Shown here in pieces: positions 18,769 through 27,003 of a DNA stretch of 64,000 bases; position 1 is the first letter of the stretch, and the number at the start of each line of letters is the position of its first letter. The position numbers and the translations under genes are program-made. The DNA comes from Gemmatimonadota bacterium (GTDB lineage Bacteria > JAAXHH01), in NCBI GenBank assembly GCA_009837395.1, contig VXTP01000022.1:38119-102118 (forward strand). The letters are read 5' to 3'. The notes below the pieces were generated by a model. The model made no database searches. It worked only from the letters and a program-made list of their open reading frames with translations, and had not been told where the DNA came from.

Positions 18769-19503
18769 GTTCGAGTAGATCCGGAACGGCGGGAAACGCG
18801 GATACTCAGGCGGCACGTACCGTTTGCCGGCGCGCGCGTCCTCGACATTGGTTGCGGCGACGGCCGGTTGTCGAACCGGATCAGAGGATGGATCGAATCC
18901 ATCGTCGGGGTCGACCAGGCCGGGGAAGACATAGGGCGCGCACATGCCCGGAAGCGGTTGGACGGCATCGCGTGCTTCGCCGTGGCCGATGCGTCCCGCC
19001 TGCCCTTTCAGGACCGGAGTTTCGACCTGGCCCTGTACTCGTGGTCTTTGTGATGAGTGCAACAAGAGGGCATGGGGCATGCCCTTCACGAATCGATTCG
19101 CGTACTGAAGCCCGGTGGCCGGGTCGTCGACATCCGTCCGTATTTCCCGGCAAGCCTTGGCAAACGTCGACACGCGAGGCAGCAGGTATACTGCCAGGTC
19201 GCCCATGAAGTGAACCTGGTGGCCACGCTGGCCCGTGAATACGTCGACTTTCATTTCGCGGACCGGGTGGTGGCCGAGGCGGTCGCCGGCCGAATGCTCG
19301 CGTCAAGTGCGCGCATCGATTTCGTATTTCGGCACTACTTCGACAGCCTGGAGCTGTTCGATCAGTGCAGGGCCCGGTGGTGGGACAAGGCGCATATTCC
19401 CGTCGCGGACCGGCGCCTCCTCGAACGAACCCTGAGGCGTCATCCCTCGGCGGTGATCCGTGTAGATACACCAGTACAACTTCAGGTACTGACAAAGGTA
19501 TAG
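18760..19503 (+). CDS. class I SAM methyltransferase, candidate selenoprotein with two adjacent in-frame TGA codons
   Basis: A 247-codon frame. SAM motif I VLDIGCGDGRLS lies at 27-38. The acidic strand-2 region VGVDQAGED follows, then RSFDLALYSWSL, then TGA TGA at codons 98-99 (19051-19056). The same frame continues VQQEGMGHALHES and IRVLKPGGRVVDIRP, the normal later methyltransferase segment, to the stop at 19501-19503. Frame and motif order are preserved, so there is no frameshift. AGGGCAT-GGGGC-ATGCCCT (19067-19085) forms a hairpin whose loop starts 17 nt after the second TGA, as in bacterial SECIS elements. GGGAG precedes ATG 18760. The alternative is a pseudogene with two adjacent nonsense codons. 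The substrate is unknown. Confidence 0.7.
19067..19085 (+). promoter_or_regulatory. candidate bacterial SECIS hairpin
   Basis: Seven base pairs, AGGGCAT/ATGCCCT, close a 5-nt GGGGC loop; a G-U pair can extend the stem. The loop begins with G and starts 17 nt after the second TGA and 20 nt after the first, inside the spacing known for SelB-dependent recoding. The element is coding, as bacterial SECIS elements are. Confidence 0.6.
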
Positions 19504-19535
19504 AAAATATAGAGGAAAGGAGCGAGCGTTCCGCC

Positions 19536-20261
19536 ATGGTCCAGCCCATTTCATTGAAACACCGCATTCGCAGCGGCGAAATCGTGACCGGCCTGGGGGT
19601 ATCCATGGATTCCGGCCGGGAGGACCTGGAACGGTTTCTACAGCAAGGCGAGATCGATTTCTTCAACGTGGACTGCCAGCACGGCCCCCAGAGCGAGGAC
19701 CGAATCGTCTCATTCTGCGCCTCAGCCGAGGCGTTGGGCGTACCGGTGATCCTGCGCATCAAGCATACCCGGCACACCTACCTGGTGGGGAACTACCTGG
19801 ACCTGGGCCCCGCGGGCATCCTCGTTCCCGAAGTCAGGGAGGAAGTCACGGTGCGCGAGGCCGTCCATTTCTTCTACTATCCGCAGTTCGGAGGAAGAAG
19901 CTGGGGCGGAAGCGCGCGCCACGGTATTGCCGGGCGTGACGACCGCCTCGAGTACGCAGCCTGGTGGAACGACACGGGCGTCCTGTGGCTGCAGCTCGAG
20001 TCGGTCGACGCCGTCATCAACTGCCGGAAGCTGGCACTGGAGGGCGTGGACGTCCTCACCTTCGGTCCCAACGATCTCATGTACGAAATCGAACGGTACC
20101 GGAACCCGCCATTTCGGACCGTTGACGACTGCGTTCAGCACGTCGTCCGGGAGATGGCAGGTACGCAGGTCGCCGTCAGCCTGGCGCTCCTGGACCTATC
20201 GGATCGGGAGAAGTATATCGACATGGGCCTCACCGTGCTCCAGACGCCCATGGTGGTCTGA
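19536..20261 (+). CDS. HpcH/HpaI-family aldolase
   Basis: 241 residues from ATG 19536, downstream of AGGAAAGGAGCG. The TIM barrel is recognisable: FFNVDCQHGPQSE replaces the usual DxEHG, VILRIKH supplies the pyruvate-binding Arg, then GILVPEV, WLQLESVDAVINC supplies the metal-binding Glu and TFGPNDL the metal-binding Asp. The family performs class II retro-aldol cleavage of 2-keto-3-deoxy acids to pyruvate plus an aldehyde. The Gln in place of Glu before the catalytic His is a departure that may alter activity. It lies 32 nt after the methyltransferase in the same cluster. Confidence 0.82.
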   Translation: MVQPISLKHRIRSGEIVTGLGVSMDSGREDLERFLQQGEIDFFNVDCQHGPQSEDRIVSFCASAEALGVPVILRIKHTRHTYLVGNYLDLGPAGILVPEVREEVTVREAVHFFYYPQFGGRSWGGSARHGIAGRDDRLEYAAWWNDTGVLWLQLESVDAVINCRKLALEGVDVLTFGPNDLMYEIERYRNPPFRTVDDCVQHVVREMAGTQVAVSLALLDLSDREKYIDMGLTVLQTPMVV

Positions 20262-20302
20262 TCCGGACCTGTACGTCCATTTCAATCCCAAAGGAACCAT
20301 CG

Positions 20303-21304
20303 ATGAATCGTCCGCCGGAAGCATACATCCATGTCGATGAAACATCCCTGCTGGCCTTCACGACGGCCTGTTTCGAGAAGGTGGGCCTGTCCGGCCACCA
20401 TGCCTCGATCATCAGCCGGCTGCTGGTTAACTCCGACCTCAGAGGCGTTCGCAGCCACGGGGTCCGAGCGGCATCCGGCTATACGCGATCCTTCGCCGAA
20501 GGGCATCACAATCCACGGCCCAATGTACGGGTCATCGCCGAATCGCCTACTTCCGTCATCGTGGACGGCGACGGCACGCTCGGGTACTGGCCCATGGTGG
20601 AGGCGACGGAAGGCGCCATCGCAAAGGCCTGTGAAACCGGACTGGGCATGGGATTGGCCCGGCATATCGGGCACTATGGATCGGCGGGCCACTACTCCCG
20701 CATGTGCATGGAATCGGGCTGCATCGGATTCTCGGTCCAGGGCTACCGCAACATGGGGGATGCCCGCGGCTTGGATCCGAAACCGCAGATCGGTTATTTC
20801 GGCAATCCGCCGCTCTGTTTCGGCATGCCGGCCGGCGACGAACCGCCCATCGTGCAGGACGTAGCCACGCGCATCCTGGCCGACTATCAGCATTCGCCCG
20901 AATTCGACGATCTCCTGTCCCGCATACCGGCCGCCTTCTTCAAGAGCATCGGTTACGGGGCGGTCGCCACGGTCCTGGGATGCGCGCTGGCCGGCGCCGC
21001 GCTGCCGGAAGCCGATGAGGTACAGGCCCGTTGGCCGGGCGCAAATCACGGCGGCATGGTACTGGCCATTCACATCGAAACGGTGATTCCCGGGGGAGAT
21101 TTCAGCAAGGAAGTCGATCGCTTCGTTAAGGACGTGCGGGAGACCTACGAGCCCATGCCGGGATATGACGAGGCCTTGTTACCCGGTGCGATTGAAGAGG
21201 AACGAATGGCACTCCACCGGGAGCAGGGCATCCGGTTCGGCGAGATCGAACAGCGTACTGTACGGGAGATGGGTGAGCGACTGGACGTTCCGTTGCCGTT
21301 CTAG
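20303..21304 (+). CDS. LDH2/malate dehydrogenase-like NAD(P)H-dependent oxidoreductase
   Basis: 333 residues. SDLRGVRSHGVRAASGY contains the catalytic-region Arg and His, followed by DGDGTLGYWPMVEA, GLARHIGHYGSAGHYS and NPPLCFGMPA, all standard positions in the Ldh_2 family (sulfolactate, ureidoglycolate, 2,3-diketogulonate and malate dehydrogenases). The usual GSxxEGPKGYGL segment is only weakly represented (FFKSIGYGAVATVLGC), so cofactor preference is uncertain. Between the aldolase and a Gfo/Idh enzyme, it may oxidise or reduce the sugar-acid intermediate. Confidence 0.85.
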   Translation: MNRPPEAYIHVDETSLLAFTTACFEKVGLSGHHASIISRLLVNSDLRGVRSHGVRAASGYTRSFAEGHHNPRPNVRVIAESPTSVIVDGDGTLGYWPMVEATEGAIAKACETGLGMGLARHIGHYGSAGHYSRMCMESGCIGFSVQGYRNMGDARGLDPKPQIGYFGNPPLCFGMPAGDEPPIVQDVATRILADYQHSPEFDDLLSRIPAAFFKSIGYGAVATVLGCALAGAALPEADEVQARWPGANHGGMVLAIHIETVIPGGDFSKEVDRFVKDVRETYEPMPGYDEALLPGAIEEERMALHREQGIRFGEIEQRTVREMGERLDVPLPF

Positions 21305-21354
21305 CGTAAACGCTCACAGCGCACAGTCGTCATTCAGTCGAGGAGGGAAACAGC

Positions 21355-22449
21355 GTGGCAAAGTACCGGGCAGGACTCATCGGTCTCGGGTGGATGGGCA
21401 TGCTGTACGATCTCGCGCAAAGGACGGGCGTGTGGGACGTGGACGACATCGATCGTCCGACGCCCGATTTAAACATCCACCGGCGCTTCCACTACCACGA
21501 AAACCCGGGTACGGAGGGGCTGCCTTCCTCCTACGCCGAAGCGCTGTGGGATCGGCCGGAGATCGATCTGATCGCCGCCGCGGACAGAGATGTGAAACGG
21601 CTGCGAGCCTTCAGGGAAAGGTATGGCGTAGTCGCACTCTATGACGATGCCGGGGACATGCTGGCCATCGAACGACCGGATATCGTATCCGTCGCGACGA
21701 ACACCAAACATCGGGCCGATCTCACCTGTCTCGCCGTACATCACGGAGCGAAAGGGATATTCACCGAGAAACCCATGGCCCATACCCTTGAGGAAGCGGA
21801 CCGGATGGTACGGACCTGCGCGGAAGCGGGCGTGCCGTTGAGCTGCGGCGCGATCGCCACCACCCATCCATCTTTCGCCCGTGCCGGCGCCCTGGTGCGC
21901 GACGGCGGCATCGGAGAGTTGCTGTCGATCGAGGCCCCGGGGCCCTTCGCCCAGCATCAGAACTGGTCCTATTTCGTGGACAGCGAACCGGCCTGGGTGA
22001 TCGGTACCGGCGATGAACCGCGGCGGGAATCGGGAAGCGACGAGTTCATGGGTCAGGGCATGATGGTGACCGATAGCGGCCTCGTGGTGCATTTTCGCAA
22101 GGGCGCGCCGGGCGTGCGCCTGCATGGCAGCAAAGGCGACCTGGCCTACGATTTCCCCACGGGCTGGCAGCGATGGGAGGAGATGGAGGTTGAAGGCCGG
22201 CCCCACCGTGTGGAGGTGCCCTGGCCGGGTCCCCAGTTCGTGCCGCCCTATGGCGGGGTGTATTCGCTGAACGACGTGATGGATTGCCTGGCGGGGAAGC
22301 TGGACGAACCCAAGAACTCGGGCCGCAGGGTCGCCATGGCGCTGGAAGTGGAGATCGCCCTGAAACTCTCCTCCGCGCGGGGCGGCGTGCGCGTTGACCT
22401 GCCCCTTGAAGACCGTTCGTTGGGTCTCAACTACGACTGGTTTCGGTAG
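21355..22449 (+). CDS. Gfo/Idh/MocA-family oxidoreductase
   Basis: 364 residues starting at GTG 21355 after GAGGAGG. The Rossmann start is AGLIGLGWMGMLYDLA, DIVSVATNTKHRADLTCLAVHHGAKGIFTEKPMAHT includes the EKP catalytic Lys, and the C-terminal sheet domain runs to LNYDWFR. Likely acts on a cyclic polyol or sugar. Last gene of the cluster that began at 17607; 51 nt separate it from the LDH2-type gene. Confidence 0.88.
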   Translation: MAKYRAGLIGLGWMGMLYDLAQRTGVWDVDDIDRPTPDLNIHRRFHYHENPGTEGLPSSYAEALWDRPEIDLIAAADRDVKRLRAFRERYGVVALYDDAGDMLAIERPDIVSVATNTKHRADLTCLAVHHGAKGIFTEKPMAHTLEEADRMVRTCAEAGVPLSCGAIATTHPSFARAGALVRDGGIGELLSIEAPGPFAQHQNWSYFVDSEPAWVIGTGDEPRRESGSDEFMGQGMMVTDSGLVVHFRKGAPGVRLHGSKGDLAYDFPTGWQRWEEMEVEGRPHRVEVPWPGPQFVPPYGGVYSLNDVMDCLAGKLDEPKNSGRRVAMALEVEIALKLSSARGGVRVDLPLEDRSLGLNYDWFR

Positions 22450-22529
22450 GAGAGTCCTTTCAATTCAGTGCAATCTAAAGTACTATATCACAGCAGTTCT
22501 ATGTAAAGTTCAGCTGGGGAGAACAGACT

Positions 22530-23582
22530 ATGGTGCTTCTGCGTCCATTCATTCGTCGAGCCTATCGATCGACTGTACTTTATTTGATCGCCTCGCTGGT
22601 TCTCTGCGTTAATCCATGCACTGTCCTTGCTCAAAATGGCGGAACCTCCGAGACCACACCAGACAAAGCGGATAATACTGACACAGACGATCTAAGATCG
22701 ATCATAGAAAACTTAAAGACCTTTGACGATATTGATGACATGCTTGAGTTGGAAGACGCTGGCGACGGTCTATGGGTCGCAACCTATAAGGAAGCCGAGA
22801 ACTTTGAAAGATTGACCATTGAAATAGGGCTTATCACGGACGAATTTAACAGGAGCGTTGTTTGGATCCGCAGTCTACTAGCGGGATTCGACACCGAGCT
22901 GACTACGTTACAGCTTCGGGACATGCTGGAACTGAACTATGACCTGAATCTCGCCAAGGTTGTTATCGATGATGGTGATATCCTAACCATGGCCGAGGCT
23001 GAACTCCGCACTCTCGATTCCCTGGGTTTGCTTAGGATCGTATATGCGGTAGCCGATGCTGCAGACCGAGTAACGGTCGTTCTGGATCCTGCATTAAACC
23101 GAGCGGAAGCGCTTAGCAGGTCCGAGCACGACGAAGAATCTTCAATTGAACTTCTGAATGGGAATTTCGTCGTTCGTTACAATCGTTCAGATTGGATTGA
23201 ACGGCCAGAAGGCGCCGAAGCTAATGTAGATATCGACATGGTATACCAACATAGCTCAAGTGAGGTTTTTGTAGCAGTTGCAGCAAATCGTATGCAGATA
23301 CCGATTGAGACCCTCCCAGATCTTGCACTGGACGACATTCGGTCTGTTTTCCCAGACGCCGAAATGACCAATCGTGGATTCCGGACTGTGAATGGATTAG
23401 AATCGGTTTACTGGGAACATACTTTAACAACTAGCGGTGTAAAGTTCAGTTATGTTAGTCATGCATATAGCAACTCAAACGGAACTCTACGGATCATTGG
23501 ATGGACCACGCCAAATCTTATTGAGGTACATCGAAGCACTATTGAAAGTTTTGTTGCAGGTCTCGAGGTTATTATGCCATAA
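22530..23582 (+). CDS. secreted protein of unknown function in an AT-rich segment
   Basis: 350 residues after GGGGAGAACAGACT. A signal peptide is visible (RRAYRSTVLYLIASLV ... CTVLAQ, cleavage near residue 35), followed by an acidic Thr/Asp-rich linker and two alpha/beta stretches. The C-terminal part (FRTVNGLESVYWEH ... GTLRIIGWTT) recalls PsbP/PilP-like lipoprotein domains, but I cannot name the family. Base composition and codon use (frequent TTA, ATA, AGA and AAT) differ sharply from the neighbours, suggesting recent transfer. Confidence 0.75.
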   Translation: MVLLRPFIRRAYRSTVLYLIASLVLCVNPCTVLAQNGGTSETTPDKADNTDTDDLRSIIENLKTFDDIDDMLELEDAGDGLWVATYKEAENFERLTIEIGLITDEFNRSVVWIRSLLAGFDTELTTLQLRDMLELNYDLNLAKVVIDDGDILTMAEAELRTLDSLGLLRIVYAVADAADRVTVVLDPALNRAEALSRSEHDEESSIELLNGNFVVRYNRSDWIERPEGAEANVDIDMVYQHSSSEVFVAVAANRMQIPIETLPDLALDDIRSVFPDAEMTNRGFRTVNGLESVYWEHTLTTSGVKFSYVSHAYSNSNGTLRIIGWTTPNLIEVHRSTIESFVAGLEVIMP

Positions 23583-23614
23583 TACCATATAACATAATAG
23601 CTTACAAAGTCCAG

Positions 23615-24775
23615 TTATTCATTCAATACCCTCCGGATCCCTCTCGTCAGCCGCTCCAGGTCCTCGTCCGAATTGAACACGTGGGTCGAGACACGGGTGC
23701 TTTCCGCCGCGAATTCGAGGGGGGAGACCAGCACTTTCTCGTGCTGCTGCAGGCTCTCCGACAGGGGGCCCGCCTCCAGGCCCGGCACGTGGAATGTGAC
23801 GATGCCCGATGAATCGTCGTAGGACGAAGGCGTTTCCAGCACGAGTTCCGGAATCTCGAGCAAGGCGGCCTTCATCCGGTCCGTGTACGCCGCGATGCCG
23901 GCGAAAATCGCTTCCCAACCCAGCCCTTCCCAGATATCCAGAGACTTTCCGAAACCGGCCTGATCCGGCACGCTCCGCGTGGCGAACTCGAAACGCCGGG
24001 CTTCGTCGTGCAGGTCCATGTGGCCATCCTGGTCGAAGGATTTCTGCGAGTGCGACCCGATCCAGCTCGGTTTGAGCCAGTCGATCCGGTCCCTACGAAT
24101 GAACAGGCCCCCGGTGCCCTGCGGCGCCATGGTATACTTGTGCCCGCAGAAGCTGTAGAAGTCGCAATCCAGCGCCCGCACGTCGATCGGTATGGCCCCG
24201 AAGGACTGCGCGCCGTCGAAGAGGACGGGCGTGTCTTTCCCGTGGGCCAGGTCGCAGACTTCCCGGCCCGGCAGGCGCAGTCCCGTGCGTCTCGAGACAT
24301 GGCTGACGCTGACAAGCCTCGTGCGGCCGTCGATCAGGCGGTCCATCTCTTCGAGCGTTCTGCCGAGGTCGTTGTACATCGGCACGAACCGGAGTTCCAC
24401 GTCGTACCGCCCGGTCAGGTTGTACCAGGTCAACCGGTTGCCCGGATGCTCGTGGTTGGTAAGCAGCACGTTGTCGCCCGGTTTCCAGTCGATGCCGTTG
24501 GCCACGATGTTGATGCCGATCGTGGTGTTTTCCGTCATGACGATTTCTTCCGGCGTGGCATTGACGGTACGGGCGACCTTGCCCCTGATGTCCCGCTTCA
24601 GTTCCTCGATCCGCCGGGTGACGAAAGGCAGGGCGGGGCCCCGGCTCTGGAACTTCAGCCAATGGACGACTTCATCGACGACGGGGTTCAGTTTGGGAGA
24701 AAACCCGCTGGTCTGGAAATACGCGTATCCGTCCAGGTCGGGCAGCATGGCCTGCACGTCTGCGGTCAGTGACAT
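23615..24775 (-). CDS. class V aminotransferase-fold PLP enzyme (cysteine desulfurase/isopenicillin N epimerase-like)
   Basis: 386 residues. VMTENTTIGINIVANGIDW is the PLP phosphate-binding loop, VLFDGAQSFGAIPIDV carries the Asp and Gln, and DFYSFCGHKYTMAPQGTGGLFI carries the Schiff-base Lys in HKY. This matches NifS/CsdA-like and epimerase-like members; no mobile Cys loop is obvious, so a desulfurase role is less likely. AAGGAA precedes ATG 24775. A Tat-exported paralogue lies at 27003-28361. Confidence 0.88.
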   Translation of the reverse strand: MSLTADVQAMLPDLDGYAYFQTSGFSPKLNPVVDEVVHWLKFQSRGPALPFVTRRIEELKRDIRGKVARTVNATPEEIVMTENTTIGINIVANGIDWKPGDNVLLTNHEHPGNRLTWYNLTGRYDVELRFVPMYNDLGRTLEEMDRLIDGRTRLVSVSHVSRRTGLRLPGREVCDLAHGKDTPVLFDGAQSFGAIPIDVRALDCDFYSFCGHKYTMAPQGTGGLFIRRDRIDWLKPSWIGSHSQKSFDQDGHMDLHDEARRFEFATRSVPDQAGFGKSLDIWEGLGWEAIFAGIAAYTDRMKAALLEIPELVLETPSSYDDSSGIVTFHVPGLEAGPLSESLQQHEKVLVSPLEFAAESTRVSTHVFNSDEDLERLTRGIRRVLNE

Positions 24776-24962
24776 GGACTGAGTTCCTTGTGGCTTCGGG
24801 TGGGCATGGGTGGTCCGGCCACATACTGGCCGGTATTATGCTGACCGGTCTGATCCTGGCCGGCCATTTCTTGGCCTGGATGCTGGCAGCACACAGCAGC
24901 GTCTAGTAGCAATCGTCGTGAAATGGTAGGGCTGCCCGAGGGACCTGTCAAATGAATTGGGC

Positions 24963-24990
24963 TTGACGCCTGCGTCCGTTGGGTTAATTT
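24963..24990 (+). promoter_or_regulatory. possible promoter for the GH32/43-like gene
   Basis: TTGACG (24963-24968), a 16-nt spacer and TAATTT (24985-24990), about 60 nt before the GTG at 25054. It sits at the right end of a 278-nt spacer that otherwise holds only degenerate CTGGCCGG-like repeats. Confidence 0.35.
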
Positions 24991-25053
24991 GCTCGCACCT
25001 CCTCGCTCCATCGTGATCCAGAGCCGGATAATCCTTGCCACGGAGTTCCCGAC

Positions 25054-25980
25054 GTGTTCAGACTCGAGGGCCACCGCATCGGCGACGCATGGTATTTTGC
25101 CGATGGTTCGACCGTCCATGCCTGGTTTCTCGCCATGCCCCTCGACCGGAAAACCGGCTGGAGAATCGACCACAGCGTTTCGGATGACCTGGTGCGCTGG
25201 GAATACCAGGGGACGGCGCTCGAACCGGGCCCACCGGACGCGTGGGACGGCAAGTCCCTGGCGACCGGCAGCGTCATCCGGCGGTACGGACGGTATTGGA
25301 TGGTCTATACCGGCCACAAAATTGAATCCGCCTTTGTCCAGCGCACGGGCATGGCGGTGTCGGACGACCTGGCAACCTGGCGCAAACTCCCCGAAAACCC
25401 CACCTCGGTGGCCGACCCCGCACACTACGAGATCGAATCGACCGGTCAGCGGCAGCTCACGCACTGGCGGGATCCCTTCCTCCTGGACACCGGCGACCGG
25501 GTGCTTCAGTACGTCTGTGCCCGGCGCACCGAGGGGGACGTGGCCGAACGGGGCAGTATCGGCATCGCGCAGTCGACCGACATGATCCACTGGGAGATTC
25601 TCCCGCCGCCGGAACACGACCGGATGACCGAGGAGATGGAGGTGCCCCAGGTGTACTTCATCGAAGGCCGGTGGTATCTCGTTTTCTGTACCCATGATTT
25701 CTGGCTGGCGCCCTCCTTCAGGGACCGGTTCCCCGGTCATGCCTTCAGAAGCACCGACTATGTCATGGTGGGCGATTCGCCGCTGGGTCCGTTCAGGATT
25801 CATGGCACGGGGGAGATCATGCCCGAAGCGCCGCCCGGCCGCTTCTATGCCAGCCAGCTCGTCGACCACCACGGCAGTTGGTTCCTGCTGGGTACCGAGG
25901 GCCTGGAGGAGGAGAGCGGCCTTTCGGACCCCCTGCCGATCTTCGCGGATGAAACGGGCATACGAGTGACCGGTGGTTGA
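25054..25980 (+). CDS. glycoside hydrolase family 32/43-like five-bladed propeller protein
   Basis: 308 residues from GTG 25054. HAWFLAMPLDRKTGWRIDHSVSDDLVRWEYQG resembles the FLxxP and SxDLxxW elements of GH32 (invertase/levanase), with HWRDPFLLDTGD as the RDP transition-state motif and EEMEVPQVYFIEGRWYLVF supplying the acid/base Glu region. The N-terminal WMNDPNG nucleophile motif of true invertases is absent, so activity on fructans is uncertain. There is no signal peptide. The stop overlaps the region just ahead of the PfkB kinase gene, so the two are likely co-expressed, which suits sugar release followed by phosphorylation. Confidence 0.75.
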   Translation: MFRLEGHRIGDAWYFADGSTVHAWFLAMPLDRKTGWRIDHSVSDDLVRWEYQGTALEPGPPDAWDGKSLATGSVIRRYGRYWMVYTGHKIESAFVQRTGMAVSDDLATWRKLPENPTSVADPAHYEIESTGQRQLTHWRDPFLLDTGDRVLQYVCARRTEGDVAERGSIGIAQSTDMIHWEILPPPEHDRMTEEMEVPQVYFIEGRWYLVFCTHDFWLAPSFRDRFPGHAFRSTDYVMVGDSPLGPFRIHGTGEIMPEAPPGRFYASQLVDHHGSWFLLGTEGLEEESGLSDPLPIFADETGIRVTGG

Positions 25981-25996
25981 TACGGAGAACCAGAAG

Positions 25997-26926
25997 ATGG
26001 CCCATGACGTTGTCGGCCTGGGATGCGCCTGCCTGGACTTCCTGGGTATCGTGCCCCACCTCCCGGACCAGGACGACCAGGTCTGGATGAGCGATTCGAC
26101 CCAGCAGGGCGGCGGGATGGTCTCCACCGCCCTGGTCACGCTTTCCAGGCTGGGGGTGTCCACCGCCTTCGCGGGCAAAGTCGGAAACGACATGGCGGGC
26201 CGCGCCGTGAAGGAGGAATTCGACCTGTACGGGGTCAATTCTGCTCATTTGAGCGTAGAGCCCGGTGCAACGACCCCCGTCAGCATGATTCTCGTCGATG
26301 AATCGACCGGACAGCGAACCATCATGGCTGGCGGGACGACCGTGGAAATCTCCCCCTCGGAAATACCCGCCGGAATAATCGTCGACGCGAAGTACCTCCA
26401 TCTCGATACCACGGGCCGGAGGGCCGCACTGGCCGCCGCGGAGATTGCGCGCGGGTCGGGCGTGCCCGTGGTCCTGGACGCGGACAGCCTTTCACGTCCG
26501 CAGGACATCGAGGATCTGCTTCGGGCGACGGACTACCTGATCGCTTCGCGGGTGTTCGCCGAAGCGCTGACCGGCCGATCCGATCCGGCAGAGGCCGCAG
26601 AATCCCTGACCGGATACGGATCGTCCGTCATGGTCGTAACGCTAGGAGAAGAAGGCAGTTACACGTTGGCAGAAGGCCGGTCATTCCACACACCGGCTTT
26701 CCCCGTGGAAGTCGTCGATACGACCGGTGCGGGCGATGTATTCCACGGTGCCTACACATTCGGACTGCTGCAGGATTGGAGTCTTGAGAAGACGGCGGTA
26801 TTCTCATCGGCCGTCGCCGCCTTGAGCTGCACCCGGCTCGGAGGACGAACCGGGATTCCGGATTTGAGCCGCGCGATGGATTTCCTGCGGGAACGAGAGG
26901 CGGAGCACTTCGACGACGGCGACTAG
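25997..26926 (+). CDS. PfkB-family carbohydrate kinase
   Basis: 309 residues from ATG 25997 behind GGAGAACCAGAAG; an in-frame GTG at 25973 would overlap the previous gene. GLGCACLDFLGIVP starts the ribokinase fold, AFAGKVGNDMAGRAV is the first PfkB signature, and VVDTTGAGDVFHGAYTFGL (about 239-257) is the second, with the catalytic Asp in GAGD. It phosphorylates a sugar or nucleoside with ATP; the substrate is not determinable. Pairs with the upstream GH-like gene. Confidence 0.9.
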   Translation: MAHDVVGLGCACLDFLGIVPHLPDQDDQVWMSDSTQQGGGMVSTALVTLSRLGVSTAFAGKVGNDMAGRAVKEEFDLYGVNSAHLSVEPGATTPVSMILVDESTGQRTIMAGGTTVEISPSEIPAGIIVDAKYLHLDTTGRRAALAAAEIARGSGVPVVLDADSLSRPQDIEDLLRATDYLIASRVFAEALTGRSDPAEAAESLTGYGSSVMVVTLGEEGSYTLAEGRSFHTPAFPVEVVDTTGAGDVFHGAYTFGLLQDWSLEKTAVFSSAVAALSCTRLGGRTGIPDLSRAMDFLREREAEHFDDGD

Positions 26927-26930
26927 CTGC

Positions 26931-27003
26931 GTCGACGGCGGGATTTGATCCCACGAGGTACCGACCGGCGTAACACCCGGCCGGCAGCTACACCGCCGTC
27001 GAC
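26931..27003. terminator. inverted repeat between convergent genes
   Basis: GTCGACGGCGG at 26931-26941 and its exact complement CCGCCGTCGAC at 26993-27003 flank the 76-nt spacer between the kinase and the Tat-aminotransferase gene. It may fold as a bidirectional terminator, although the long loop and lack of a T-run weaken this. Confidence 0.4.

Noticed and set aside
19051..19056. Ordinary frameshift as the cause of the broken methyltransferase frame
   Set aside because: The frame before and after the two TGAs is identical and both sides encode the expected motifs, so only the stop codons interrupt it.
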